NCBI GenBank assembly: GCA_009668925.1
Contig: SBEK01000015.1
Location: 1 to 33,899, forward strand
Reading direction: 5' to 3'
Source of the DNA: Deltaproteobacteria bacterium
GTDB lineage: Bacteria > Desulfobacterota > Syntrophia > Syntrophales > Smithellaceae
Length of the DNA: 33,899 nt
Shown: positions 14,228-23,772 of the stretch, piece after piece
How the letters are laid out: the number at the start of each line of letters is the position of its first letter
Numbering within the stretch: position 1 is the stretch's first letter
The notes under the pieces: generated by a model
Told to the model about the DNA's origin: nothing
The model's database searches: none
What the model saw: only the letters and a program-made list of their open reading frames with translations
Translations under genes and position numbers: made by a program

Positions 14228-16306
14228 ATGAACGGAGGTTGTCAATCGTCGGCAAATGGCTTATCCCCAGAACCCGATGCATTTCTTTCGTCCCGGCAGT
14301 TTCGAAATGACGATCTTCTCGTCATGACCGGCTCCGAAAAGAAGATCCCGCGGTCCAAACTCATCAATAAGCTCAATCACATGAATTTTGTGGACCGCCC
14401 CCTGTCCATTATTTTTTTCGACGAAAGCCGTCAGAGCAATATCGTGCTGGACGCTTGTCCGCAACCCTGCGTGGGAAAAGATCTCACCTGTCATCTGGTT
14501 CTGGACGGCGCCGAACCGGCGCTCGCCGATTATCAGGCCAGTTTTCTCATGATCGATTGCGGACTCGACATCATGATGGCGCCTGTTAAGACGACCCGCC
14601 GGCAGGGCTGCAGTCTCACGGTAAGTCTCCCTGATGAGGGCTTCGTGAAAACCAGACGCTCAACCAGACGCCATCGCGGCTGCAACGCCGCCTGCGAAAT
14701 TATTTTGAATGATAAAAAATACGCCGGCCGGCTGGTTGATTTCACGCCCAACGCCTTCAGCATTCAACTCTCCGAGGGCGCGGACAAACTCTCGTTTGCG
14801 CCGCCGGATGAAATCGTCGGAATTGACTTGTATCAAAACGGCGTTAAAGTTTATTCTGGCGACTGCCGCTGCATCCGCGACGGAATGAACCTGCGGGAAG
14901 GCAGGCTCGTCTGCTCACCGGTCAATGGGGAGGCCCGTGTGTTTTCCAAACGGGCTACCAGAAATCCGCGGCGACACGTTGCGCCTTCGTTCACCGTCAG
15001 TTTCCGGCATCCTTTTTTCCCCGAGCGCATTGAACGCGACGTCTTCGATATTTCCACGTCGGGGCTCTCCATACAGGATTCTCCCGCCGAGCAGACGCTG
15101 ATGGCGGGAATGATCATTCCCGAACTGTGCATTCATTATGCGGGCATTATTGACATGAAGTGTTCGGCACAGGTCGTCTATTGCCGTCCCGACCAGGAAA
15201 CAAACCTCATCCACAGCGGGCTGGCCATCACGGATATGGACGTGATCTCCTACAGCCGGCTCAATCACCTCGTCGGGGCTTATCTGGACTCCAGCGCCCA
15301 CGTATCCACCACGGTGGACATGGAGGCTCTTTGGGAATTCTTCTTTGATACAGGGTTTATTTACGGTGAAAAGTATCAGCACCTCTACCCTTACCGCAAC
15401 GTCTTTAAGGAAACGTATCGCCGGCTGTATCAGGACAACCCCGAAATCGCCCGCCATTTCACCTATGAAAAAAACGGCAAAATCTTCGGCCACATTGCGA
15501 TGGTTCACGCCTACGAACCCTCCTGGGTGATTCAGCACTTTTCGGCGAAGCCGCTGGAGAGCAAAATCCCCGGGCTCTTGATCCTCAGGCAGATTATCCA
15601 CTACCTGAACGGGTGCTACCGGTTTCGGGCATACGGCGTCCGTTATGTGATGACCTATTACCGGCCGGACAACCGCGTCGTCGACAAAATTTTCGGGGGC
15701 TTCGCCCGCCAGATGAACAATCCCAAAGCGAGTTCGCTCGACCTCTTTTCTTACCTGCATTTCAGTCCGAAAGCCGCCGGCGCGGCTTTGCCGGAAGGAT
15801 ACAGCGTCCGCGAGTGCCTGCCCGAAGATTTCGACGTGCTCACGAATTTTTACGAAACGCACTCCGGCGGCCTCGTGATGGATGCCTTCGGTCTTCATCG
15901 CCCGGAACCGGCTCTCGAAGCCGCCTTTCACGAGGCGGGCTTCGAACGGAATTGCCGGACCTATTGCCTGTGCCTCGATAGCAGACCCGCGGCCTTCTTC
16001 GTCGTCAATCGTTCCGACCTCGGGTTAAATCTGTCGGACCTCTTAAACGGGATCTCGGTTTTCGTCGCTGATGAGGGGCTTTCGTGGAACACGGTCCTCC
16101 CGGTTCTTCATCAACTCGGAGCAGTCTTCGCCACGGATCAAATTCCGCTGCTCGTCTATCCGTCCGAGTACCTCCCCGCGCAGGGCGTTGAAACCGCAAA
16201 GCGGTATCAGCTCTGGATCATGAAAACGGACCCCTATGCGGAGCAATATACGGAATACATGCGCCTCAACTTCAGAATGAGATACGGGGCCGCGGCTAAA
16301 CAATGA
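14228..16306 (+). CDS. Tandem PilZ domain protein with GNAT-like C-terminal region
   Basis: 692 residues, start preceded by AAAGGAGG. A first PilZ-like domain spans about 140-235 with the Arg-rich c-di-GMP motif (TRRSTRRHR) and a weakened second motif (DFTPNAFSIQ). A second PilZ at about 240-350 has RATRNPRR and an intact DISTSGLSI (DxSxxG type). Residues about 360-520 and 520-690 look like two acyltransferase (GNAT-like) halves: FKETYRRLYQ and GHIAMVHAY in the first, and the characteristic GYSVRECLPEDFDVLTNFYE start in the second. It is cytoplasmic, with no signal or membrane segment. I infer c-di-GMP controls a transferase or binding function. ATGA overlap couples it to the kinase gene. Confidence 0.75.
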   Translation: MNGGCQSSANGLSPEPDAFLSSRQFRNDDLLVMTGSEKKIPRSKLINKLNHMNFVDRPLSIIFFDESRQSNIVLDACPQPCVGKDLTCHLVLDGAEPALADYQASFLMIDCGLDIMMAPVKTTRRQGCSLTVSLPDEGFVKTRRSTRRHRGCNAACEIILNDKKYAGRLVDFTPNAFSIQLSEGADKLSFAPPDEIVGIDLYQNGVKVYSGDCRCIRDGMNLREGRLVCSPVNGEARVFSKRATRNPRRHVAPSFTVSFRHPFFPERIERDVFDISTSGLSIQDSPAEQTLMAGMIIPELCIHYAGIIDMKCSAQVVYCRPDQETNLIHSGLAITDMDVISYSRLNHLVGAYLDSSAHVSTTVDMEALWEFFFDTGFIYGEKYQHLYPYRNVFKETYRRLYQDNPEIARHFTYEKNGKIFGHIAMVHAYEPSWVIQHFSAKPLESKIPGLLILRQIIHYLNGCYRFRAYGVRYVMTYYRPDNRVVDKIFGGFARQMNNPKASSLDLFSYLHFSPKAAGAALPEGYSVRECLPEDFDVLTNFYETHSGGLVMDAFGLHRPEPALEAAFHEAGFERNCRTYCLCLDSRPAAFFVVNRSDLGLNLSDLLNGISVFVADEGLSWNTVLPVLHQLGAVFATDQIPLLVYPSEYLPAQGVETAKRYQLWIMKTDPYAEQYTEYMRLNFRMRYGAAAKQ

Positions 16307-19194
16307 GTGATAAACCTCTTTACAACAGCATGATCGTGAAAACCTATCTCGAATACTTGGAGAAGGATTATCCGGATCTGAATTTCAAGGAACTGCTGTC
16401 GTATGCCGGGATCACCAATTATGAAATCGAAGACAAGGGGCACTGGCTGACGCAGCAGCAGGTCAACCTGTTTCATGAGTATGCCAGCCGCGCCACCAAC
16501 AACCCCGACGTCGCCAAGCAGGCGGGCCGCTACATGGGCTCTCCCAAATCATCTGTTTCCAGCATTCTGCGCCAGTCGGTCGTCGGATTTCTGTCGCCGG
16601 CCATGGCTTACTGGGCCGTCGAAAAGATCGCCACGAATTTAAGCCGGCACCTTTCCATTAAGAGCAAAAGCCTGTCCGACAACAAAATTGAGATCATCGC
16701 CACGCCCAACCCCGGTGTTCAGGAAGAACTCTTTCAGTGTCATAATCGCCTGGGCATGTTTGAGGCCGTGGCCGAAATATTCACCGGTGAGTTCGCGACC
16801 GTAGAGCACCCGGAATGTCTGCACCGGGGCGACTGGCACTGCCGCTATATCATTTCCTGGAGGTCGCCGCGGTCCATGATCTGGAGACGGATCGGCTACT
16901 ACCTGCTGGCGCTCACCGTCCTGTCCTCCTTTCCACTTTTCTATTTCCTGCCCACAAGCCACTGGCTCGTTACAACACTGTCCGCGCTCCTTACGTCCAC
17001 AACAGTTCTGCTGTTCGGCTCGTTCCTCCGGAACCGGGAAATGGCGGCGAATCTCCAGCAGCAGGGCCAGGCGACGGATGAACTTGTCGCACAAATCAAT
17101 CTGCGCTACAACGAATCCCTCCTGATTCGCGAAATCGGCGAAGCGGTGTCCAGCATCCTGGATCCGCAGGAGCTGCTGAATTTTATAACGGATGCCCTGC
17201 ATAAAAGATTGCTGTTCGACCGCAGCCTGGTCATGCTGGCCAATCCCGAAAGAACAAGGCTCGTCTTCAGCTCCGGCCACGGTTATACGCCTCATGAAGC
17301 GGCTCTCTTGAGAAACCTGAGTTTCAGCCTTACCAATCCGCAGTCCAAGGGCTTTTTTTATCAGGCCTTCGTCAATCAGAAACCTTTTCTCGTCGACGGT
17401 GTGGAGCATGCCGAAGCCCATCTGTCCGAACGGAGCTACAAGCTGATCAGGGATCTCGGCATCAAAGCGTTTATCTGCGTCCCGATCGTTTTCAAGGGCG
17501 AAACGGAAGGCATTCTGTCCGTTGATATCAGCGGCACGGGAAGCAATCCGACCCAGAGCGACGTGAGCCTGCTCGTCGGCGTGGCGCAGCAGATCGGCAT
17601 CTCTCTGAGCAACGCCCGAACGCACAAGCGGGTCCTGGAGAGCGAGGAGCGCTTCCGCAATCTCAGCGATAATTCCCCCGACATCATCTATCAACTGGAC
17701 GAGAGCGGCAGATTCAAGTACGTCAATTCGGCCTGGGAGGAAATTTTCGGACACAGCCACGCCGGCCTCCTGGGCAAATGCCTCGCCGATTTTCTGCGCC
17801 AGGAGGATCAAAAGGTCTTCGCCGACGTGCTGCAAAGTATCCTGAAAGATCAATTGAGGGTCAGAGACAAGTATCTGACCATTTCCAATGCCAAGGGACT
17901 GCCGCGCTACATTACCCTCAGCGCCGCTCCCGACCTCGACGCGGAAGGGAAAGTCATCGGCCTCGTCGGAACGATTAAAGACATTTCCACGCTGCGCAGT
18001 ATGGAAGCGCAATTGCTCCAGGCCTCCAAAATGGAAGCCCTGGGCACGTTGACGGGCGGCATCGCCCATGATTTCAACAATATCATCCAAGCGATCATGG
18101 GATACAATCAGCTCATGCTTTCCGGCCGGCTGGGCAATGAAGCCGATATGCCCTATCTCAACAGCATCGGCGAATTGATCACCCGTTCCCGTGAACTGGT
18201 TCGGCAGCTGCTTCTCTTCAGCAAGAAAGTGGAGCCGCTATCCAATGCGGTCGACATCAATAAGGAGATCAAAAGCATCCACAACCTGCTTAGCAAATCG
18301 ATCCCCAAGATGATCGAAATCCGGACCGATTTGTGCGAAGACATCTTCTCCATTATGGCGGACGCAACACAGATCGGACAGGTCATCATGAATCTTGTCA
18401 TCAATGCCCGCGATGCCATGGGTGAGAGCGGCACGATTACGATCACGACCCGGAATCTGGTTTTGCAGGAAAGAGCCGCCATGGGAGGCACTCAGGTCGC
18501 GCCGGGAACGTATGTCCTCCTTTCCGTGACGGACACGGGATGCGGAATGGATGGGGAGCTGATCAAACGGATTTTTGAACCTTTCTTCACCACCAAGGGA
18601 CCCGGCAAAGGCACCGGCCTGGGCCTGTCGGTCGTCCAGGGCATTATCAAGAATCACGACGGATTTATTCACTGTGAGAGCCAGCCGGACAAGGGAACAA
18701 CCTTCGACATCATCCTACCGGCGAAAGCGAAGGGAGGAGAAGCAAAGAAGGATCAGGATCTGCCGAAGCTCAACGCCTACGGAACGGAAACCATTCTGCT
18801 GGTTGATGATGAAAAAAATATTCTGGAAACCGTCGAAGATACATTAAAGTTGTTCGGCTACCGGGTCATAACGGCGGAAAGCGGCGAGGAAGCCGTGAAA
18901 ATTTATGCCCGGCTCAAAGACAGCATCGATCTCGTCATTCTGGATCTTATTATGCCGGGGGGCGGCGGCAAAAAATGTCTGCACGATTTGCGTTCGATAA
19001 AGCCGGATGTCCGGGTTCTAATGACCAGCGGCTTTGCCAGCGGCCAGCAGACGGAAGACCTCACGCTTGCCGGAGCCGCCGGATTTATCCATAAACCCTA
19101 TCGCCCGGAAGATTTACTCGGCACCATCCGGAAAATCATCGACGGGAACACTCATTCCGGAACGGATCCTTTGCAGAGCAGCAAGGGTGTATAG
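16303..19194 (+). CDS. Membrane hybrid histidine kinase (N-terminal sensor, GAF, PAS, HisKA, HATPase, REC)
   Basis: 963 residues overlapping the PilZ gene by ATGA. Residues 1-185 are a soluble V4R-like sensor ending [15 protein letters not shown]. Two membrane segments lie at about 197-216 and 221-243. A GAF domain covers about 285-440 ([12 protein letters not shown] ... [12 protein letters not shown]). A PAS domain covers 445-565 ([17 protein letters not shown]). HisKA holds the phosphoacceptor His589 (GGIAHDFNN). The HATPase has [10 protein letters not shown] (N box), DTGCGMD (G1) and KGTGLGL (G2). A receiver domain at about 825-945 has LVDDE and Asp881 ([10 protein letters not shown]) with Lys931 (HKPYRP). 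No output response regulator gene is nearby, so phosphotransfer may go elsewhere or act on the PilZ protein. It is inner-membrane anchored; the ligand is unknown. Confidence 0.93.
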   Translation: MSDKPLYNSMIVKTYLEYLEKDYPDLNFKELLSYAGITNYEIEDKGHWLTQQQVNLFHEYASRATNNPDVAKQAGRYMGSPKSSVSSILRQSVVGFLSPAMAYWAVEKIATNLSRHLSIKSKSLSDNKIEIIATPNPGVQEELFQCHNRLGMFEAVAEIFTGEFATVEHPECLHRGDWHCRYIISWRSPRSMIWRRIGYYLLALTVLSSFPLFYFLPTSHWLVTTLSALLTSTTVLLFGSFLRNREMAANLQQQGQATDELVAQINLRYNESLLIREIGEAVSSILDPQELLNFITDALHKRLLFDRSLVMLANPERTRLVFSSGHGYTPHEAALLRNLSFSLTNPQSKGFFYQAFVNQKPFLVDGVEHAEAHLSERSYKLIRDLGIKAFICVPIVFKGETEGILSVDISGTGSNPTQSDVSLLVGVAQQIGISLSNARTHKRVLESEERFRNLSDNSPDIIYQLDESGRFKYVNSAWEEIFGHSHAGLLGKCLADFLRQEDQKVFADVLQSILKDQLRVRDKYLTISNAKGLPRYITLSAAPDLDAEGKVIGLVGTIKDISTLRSMEAQLLQASKMEALGTLTGGIAHDFNNIIQAIMGYNQLMLSGRLGNEADMPYLNSIGELITRSRELVRQLLLFSKKVEPLSNAVDINKEIKSIHNLLSKSIPKMIEIRTDLCEDIFSIMADATQIGQVIMNLVINARDAMGESGTITITTRNLVLQERAAMGGTQVAPGTYVLLSVTDTGCGMDGELIKRIFEPFFTTKGPGKGTGLGLSVVQGIIKNHDGFIHCESQPDKGTTFDIILPAKAKGGEAKKDQDLPKLNAYGTETILLVDDEKNILETVEDTLKLFGYRVITAESGEEAVKIYARLKDSIDLVILDLIMPGGGGKKCLHDLRSIKPDVRVLMTSGFASGQQTEDLTLAGAAGFIHKPYRPEDLLGTIRKIIDGNTHSGTDPLQSSKGV

Positions 19195-19991
19195 CTGAAG
19201 CGCCGGGGGTCTCCGATAAAGCGCTCAACATCTGAATAAAACTGCGCCGGCCCTCCCGGATATCCGTCAATGACTCCTTTGGATACTTTGGCCGCCATTT
19301 CCATTTTTTTCGTCCAGTTGTATTTATCCCTGTCCCGAATGGTCCCATACAACAAATTGTGGGCCATCAGTTCCACTTCAATATTCTGAAAGCCGTTGTC
19401 ATACAGGAAAGAATAGAGTTTCCGTCCGATAAAAATGTCGAAATTATTCTGCTTGTCTAGCGTATCCATAATCGCAAAGAGCGTTGCGGCCAGTGGCGCC
19501 GGTACGTCATAATGCGTGAGGCAATTATAGTCAAGGTCGATCAGACACAGCGTGCCGCCGGGCGCAAGACAGCGCTTGAGGTTTCCGACAATATCAAAGG
19601 CTTCCTTTTTGAAATATTCCAGGACGAACCGGACCCAGATGAGATCGAATTTGCCGAGATCCTCCATGGTCTCACAGAGATTTTGAGGGCGGAACTCGAT
19701 GCCGTTTTTGCCGCCGTAATGTTCCTGCGCATAGGACAGCCGCTGTTCGGAAAAATCGATGCCCACAATGCTGCCCCCGGGCTGTATCAGATCGTAAAGC
19801 AGCGAGGTGGTTTTCCCCGATCCGCAGCAGCAGTCCAAAACACGCATACCCGGCCTCACGCCGCACCAGAGGGCCTGCCGGCGCAGGGCATCCGGGTCCG
19901 TTTTGATGTCCAGACGGATAGCCTCTTCCTCGCTTTCCATCAAGTAATCGTTTGCGACCCGCGGTGATTTTGTCGGTGCGTCGTCTTGCAT
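19152..19991 (-). CDS. Class I SAM-dependent methyltransferase
   Basis: 279 residues from ATG 19991, where GGGAG lies 6 bases upstream; the extra 91 codons to 20264 run into the preceding gene and have no domain. The Rossmann motif I is VLDCCCGSGKTTSLLYDLI followed by GIDFSEQRLSYAQ (motif II Asp) and FDLIWVRFVLEYFKK (motif IV). GGTLCLIDLDYNCLTHY is motif V. It lacks signatures tying it to DNA, RNA or ubiquinone substrates, so the methyl acceptor is unknown (a small molecule or lipid is likeliest). The Cys-rich motif I (CCCG) is unusual. Its last 43 bases overlap, on the opposite strand, the end of the histidine kinase gene. Confidence 0.85.
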   Translation of the reverse strand: MQDDAPTKSPRVANDYLMESEEEAIRLDIKTDPDALRRQALWCGVRPGMRVLDCCCGSGKTTSLLYDLIQPGGSIVGIDFSEQRLSYAQEHYGGKNGIEFRPQNLCETMEDLGKFDLIWVRFVLEYFKKEAFDIVGNLKRCLAPGGTLCLIDLDYNCLTHYDVPAPLAATLFAIMDTLDKQNNFDIFIGRKLYSFLYDNGFQNIEVELMAHNLLYGTIRDRDKYNWTKKMEMAAKVSKGVIDGYPGGPAQFYSDVERFIGDPRRFSYTPLLLCKGSVPE

Positions 19992-20182
19992 GATCCGCTC
20001 CCGGAGAAGAATTGCGCTGCCTTTTTTCAGATGACCTTGAAGCAGGTTTCCGCAGTACTCCGTTGCCACTTCATTGGATGGGCTTTTTCTAACAAATAAA
20101 TAACATTCGCGCAAGAAAAATGCTTCGCACCCCGCGACGCCGGCTCCACGGACACGACCTGAGCGTTCCGGGAGGGAAGCGC

Positions 20183-20199
20183 CGGAGCCGTCGGCTCCG
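20183..20199. other. Short hairpin after CHAT gene
   Basis: CGGAGCC and GGCTCCG flank a 3-base loop 8-24 bases beyond the CHAT stop. No T run follows on the minus strand, so termination is doubtful. The remaining gap 19992-20206 shows no other clear element; transcription may run on into the methyltransferase gene. Confidence 0.3.
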
Positions 20200-20206
20200 C
20201 GATCCT

Positions 20207-22786
20207 TTATTCCTTTGACGCCGCCTGGCCGGTGACGATGAACGCCGCCCAGTCGGACGGCCAATACTGCATCCGGATCATCCCGTTCTGGGCCTCTCTC
20301 AACGCCTCGGCCGCATCGCCGCTGTGCTTAAAGTGACTGTAGAACATCCCCAGCAGGGCTGTTTTAGTCTTCTCTTCGATATCCCAGAGCTGAGTTAAGA
20401 CTTGCGGACTCACGGCATAAAGCCAGGCGCCGGTCCACGCCGCCGAACCCGCCCCCTGGATCGCCGGCATTCTTTCTGCCCGGCAGACGCTGAAAAAGGT
20501 CGCCTGGCCGTGCAACCCGAGGCGAAAGATATCGCGCGTGCCCGGACATCCGTCCCGCCACTGCGCCGCCCGCAAAGAAGGGCTGTAATCGGATGCCGCG
20601 TCTTTCATCAGACAGTGATCCACGATGAGGTGGAGGGCATCGTAGCTGCCCGCGGACATTCGCCAGTCGTCTCTCAAGGCGTCATTTTTCACAATGGCTT
20701 CGGCCCGCGGAAATATCTTCTTCACTGCATTTACTTCACCTTCGGCGGATGCTGAAGGCGGCTTCCGGTAAACGCAAGGGGCGTCGGCAATGATGATCGC
20801 GGTCTTTTCATTCACACCCGGTCTGCGCGCCGTCTGCCGCCAAAGGAGGCCGGTGTGGGGCAGGTAAAAAATGGTAAATCCATCCACCAGATAAGATTTG
20901 ACATAGCGCATCGACGCAAACGGAAGACTGGACAGCACCCCGTGGGGCACGAAGCCCACACGGTCGCCGGAGACAAAGGGAATCACGGGTTTTAAAAACG
21001 TTTCATAAATTTGTTCCGCCCGGACGTCGGAATGGCTTTTGTCATTTGACCCCAGCGCGTTCAAATAAGCCGCTACCAGCTGCTCTACGGCGCGCCGCGG
21101 TAAGCCGACCTTTTCCTGGCGGAACCCATTTTGACTCACCGCCCAGATGTAGAAATGCTCCCGGCCGATATAAAATGTAAAAAGTGTGGTGTTATTGTCC
21201 AGAAGGCGCTGCAGGGCATCAACCGTCGGCGGCTGAGCGCCGACCAATGAATACAGGGCTCCATCCTTTTCCTGAAGACTGCGGTTCAACTGCTGGTAAG
21301 CGTCGCGCACTTTATCTATTCTGGCCATCAAATCCCTGAAGGCCGCATCGCCGTTTACCGGAGACAACAGTCCCTGGTAATACTCCGCCAATTGCTCACG
21401 GCAAAAAAGAATCTGTTTGACGGTCTCCGACACGTCGGGCGCCTTACCCATAATGTCTCCGGCCAGCCGATCGGCCAGAGCGGCCGCTTTGGACCGTTCA
21501 GCCGTCTGGAAAGCCCGGCGTTCATCTCCTTTTCCGGCGGCAAGGTCAAGGAGCACTTCATAGATTTCCTGGCGCCGGAAATGTCCGATCCCCCGAAAAT
21601 CCCTGTTGGGCATGAGCCACGGGGCGTTCTCTTCCATCAACGCCAGAGCTTTAGTGAGCGAGATCATCGTCCGGTCGACGTCCCCGAGGGCCTTGTAGTG
21701 ATGGGCCAGTATCATGTGCGCCCAAATCGCATGCGTCACCATCCGGTACTGCTCGGCAATTTGGGCAAGGGCGTTGGCGGCCTTTATTCCTTCCGAACGA
21801 TTTTTGTCGAGAAGATGCACCTGATTGAGGAAAAAAAGGCCGTCGGCCTCACCGAGGTGATAGGCCGTGCTCCGGGCGACGATCATCGCCCGCTCGATGG
21901 TTTGGACGGCTTCGGCCCCGCGGCCCGCCAGACCCAAGGCCAAACCCCGGTAATTGAGCGTATCGCATTCGATAGTCGAGGGGGAGATGGCCGGGAAATA
22001 CCGATAAACTTTTGTCTGGCGCAGCATCCCGTTTTGTAAGGACACCCGCTCCAGCCGCGCCAGACCTTCGGCTGACAGGCGGCGGACATCCTGATAAAAG
22101 GCCGCGTCAAAGTCGGCAAAGCCAAGCCGGCCGGCCACTGCGGAAAACGAATCGGCGGCCATCAGAGTCGTGGCATACCCCAGTTCACTGTCCCGTCTCA
22201 ACGCCAGCAGGTTCGGATCCTTTGTTTCCGCCGCATTGGCCGCGAGGGCCTGTTCGAAATACTTGCGCGCCTTGGCGTAATCGCCGCTTTTGAGATGATA
22301 ATATCCGTAGTTGAATAAGACAAAGGCGGCAAACGGGGCGTGAGACCATTTTTTGTCCAGCGCCTCGATCACCGGGTAAGCGGCCCGGTAGTTGCCGAAA
22401 TGGATCAGCGCCGATATCTTGCGGCTCTCCGCGGACACTTCGCCGAGCGTGTTGTTCCGCTTCCGGAATTCTGCCCGGGCCCGGTTGAAGAAATGAATGG
22501 AGCGTACGGAATCGCCCGCCGCTTCGAAGTGCGCTCCCACCTGCATGAAAATATAGGGGACCCCCCAGTCGTTCATCGGACCGAGGCTTTTGATCTGATT
22601 GACTTCGGGCGCGGGAATGTCCGCATCGTAGGGACCGTTCAGCTCGACGGGGGCCCCAACGCCGGGCGCCGTGGGCATCACATCCATCATCCGCGCGCAG
22701 CCCGATGCGCCCATCAGGCATCCCACCAACAGGCACAGGTAAACATGACGGATAAAATAGTGAAACATGGTACTGTCCGGTCTCAT
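20207..22786 (-). CDS. TPR-CHAT domain lipoprotein (caspase-like peptidase family)
   Basis: 859 residues. The first ~30 residues are a lipoprotein signal (YLCLLVGCLMGASGC), so it is exported, probably to the outer membrane periplasmic face. Residues about 70-480 are helical repeats of TPR type (e.g. ALALMEEN and SAEGLARLERVSLQNG). Residues about 560-850 are a CHAT domain: WAVSQNG-like beta start at about 575, LHLIVDH with His724, FFSVCRAER with Cys768 in the place of LSACxT, and a final WAAFIVTGQAAS strand. Both catalytic positions are retained, so protease activity is possible. CHAT proteins cleave or bind partner proteins. No gasdermin or effector gene adjoins it. The start could be Met1 or Met7; neither has a good ribosome site. 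Confidence 0.85.
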   Translation of the reverse strand: MRPDSTMFHYFIRHVYLCLLVGCLMGASGCARMMDVMPTAPGVGAPVELNGPYDADIPAPEVNQIKSLGPMNDWGVPYIFMQVGAHFEAAGDSVRSIHFFNRARAEFRKRNNTLGEVSAESRKISALIHFGNYRAAYPVIEALDKKWSHAPFAAFVLFNYGYYHLKSGDYAKARKYFEQALAANAAETKDPNLLALRRDSELGYATTLMAADSFSAVAGRLGFADFDAAFYQDVRRLSAEGLARLERVSLQNGMLRQTKVYRYFPAISPSTIECDTLNYRGLALGLAGRGAEAVQTIERAMIVARSTAYHLGEADGLFFLNQVHLLDKNRSEGIKAANALAQIAEQYRMVTHAIWAHMILAHHYKALGDVDRTMISLTKALALMEENAPWLMPNRDFRGIGHFRRQEIYEVLLDLAAGKGDERRAFQTAERSKAAALADRLAGDIMGKAPDVSETVKQILFCREQLAEYYQGLLSPVNGDAAFRDLMARIDKVRDAYQQLNRSLQEKDGALYSLVGAQPPTVDALQRLLDNNTTLFTFYIGREHFYIWAVSQNGFRQEKVGLPRRAVEQLVAAYLNALGSNDKSHSDVRAEQIYETFLKPVIPFVSGDRVGFVPHGVLSSLPFASMRYVKSYLVDGFTIFYLPHTGLLWRQTARRPGVNEKTAIIIADAPCVYRKPPSASAEGEVNAVKKIFPRAEAIVKNDALRDDWRMSAGSYDALHLIVDHCLMKDAASDYSPSLRAAQWRDGCPGTRDIFRLGLHGQATFFSVCRAERMPAIQGAGSAAWTGAWLYAVSPQVLTQLWDIEEKTKTALLGMFYSHFKHSGDAAEALREAQNGMIRMQYWPSDWAAFIVTGQAASKE

Positions 22787-22851
22787 CGGCGCCGGCAGGG
22801 GTCAGGACACGTGGATGTACGGATCCGCTTTTCTGCATGCGTCCGGCAGCT

Positions 22852-23772
22852 TTATTTCAGGAAGCCTTGAATAATCCTGTTGACGGCCTGATCATACGTC
22901 AAGCCGAGGCTCATCAACTTGGTCAGCTGATCGTTGGCAATTTTACCGATCGAAGCTTCATGCGTCAGTTCGGCGTCGGGATGACCCGCCTTCAAGGAGG
23001 GCATGGTCTCGTTGGTCCCGTTGTCCATGATGATGGCATCGCATTCGATATGCCCGAAACACTTGTTTTGCGCGTCCAGGGTCGCGTAGAATGTCTGTTT
23101 GGAATTGCCCTTCATGACCGACCGGGAGATCATGTTGGCCCGGCTCCCCGCACCGCGAAGGACGATGTTGTTCGTCGACACGGCCGTCTGATCGGCATCC
23201 GTCAGGACCCGCTCCGTGATGAGCAGCAGACTGTCCGGCCCGAGCACGGCTTCATTGAGGCGGTTGGCTTCATCTACGCCCGCAATCTGGGTCAGCTCCA
23301 TGTCCGCCCGGGCGCCCTCCGCTAAAAAGACTTTCGTCGTCGGATTGAGCGTCCGCCGGCCCCGGCCTTCGCCTGTCGCATAGTGCTTTTCGACATAGGT
23401 GACCTTGGCCTTTTTGCCGACCTGAAAGTCGTGAATGCCGGCATGGCCTTCCGGAGCGGACGAACCGCAGTGGATGCCGCAGCCGGCGATGATCGTCACG
23501 TCGGCGCCATCACCGATGATAAAGGAATTATAGACCACATCATAAAGGCCGGCCTGGCTCAGGATGACGGGGATATGCACGGATTCATTCTTTGTTCCGG
23601 GCTTAATGCTGACAATGATGCCCGTCGAATCGGCATTCGTTTCGATATTAATATTCGCCGACACTTGACGGCTCAGGAGCTTGCCGTTTTTCCGGATGTT
23701 ATAGGCGCCTTTGGGCAGGCCCTCCAGATCGGCGACCGTCTTTAAAAGCGTTTTATCTAAAGCATCCAGCAT
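22852..23772 (-). CDS. sufB: SufB/SufD family Fe-S scaffold (SmsB-type)
   Basis: 306 residues, ATG 23772 with GGAGAGCGGG in front and 20 bases inside the sufC end. The protein is the scaffold half of a SUF complex: it builds Fe-S clusters with the SufC ATPase. The core beta-helix motif appears as VYNSFIIGDGADVTII, AGCGIHCGSSAPEGHAGIHDF and KVFLAEGARADMEL. It is shorter than classic SufB (about 490) and SufD and has no separate partner, so it matches the minimal SmsB subunit that acts as a homodimer in anaerobes and archaea. The C-terminal region has the usual ECDAIIMDNG and HEASIGKI segments. Two-gene context argues for SmsCB. Assignment as SmsB is inference from length and context. Confidence 0.9.
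   Translation of the reverse strand: MLDALDKTLLKTVADLEGLPKGAYNIRKNGKLLSRQVSANINIETNADSTGIIVSIKPGTKNESVHIPVILSQAGLYDVVYNSFIIGDGADVTIIAGCGIHCGSSAPEGHAGIHDFQVGKKAKVTYVEKHYATGEGRGRRTLNPTTKVFLAEGARADMELTQIAGVDEANRLNEAVLGPDSLLLITERVLTDADQTAVSTNNIVLRGAGSRANMISRSVMKGNSKQTFYATLDAQNKCFGHIECDAIIMDNGTNETMPSLKAGHPDAELTHEASIGKIANDQLTKLMSLGLTYDQAVNRIIQGFLK

Noticed and set aside
20183..20199. Intrinsic terminator after the CHAT gene
   Set aside because: The short G/C stem is not followed by a T run, so it is listed only as a hairpin.
20207..22786. CHAT protein as part of an anti-phage defence operon
   Set aside because: No effector, gasdermin, or CRISPR-type partner lies beside it, and the lipoprotein signal places it outside the cytoplasm.
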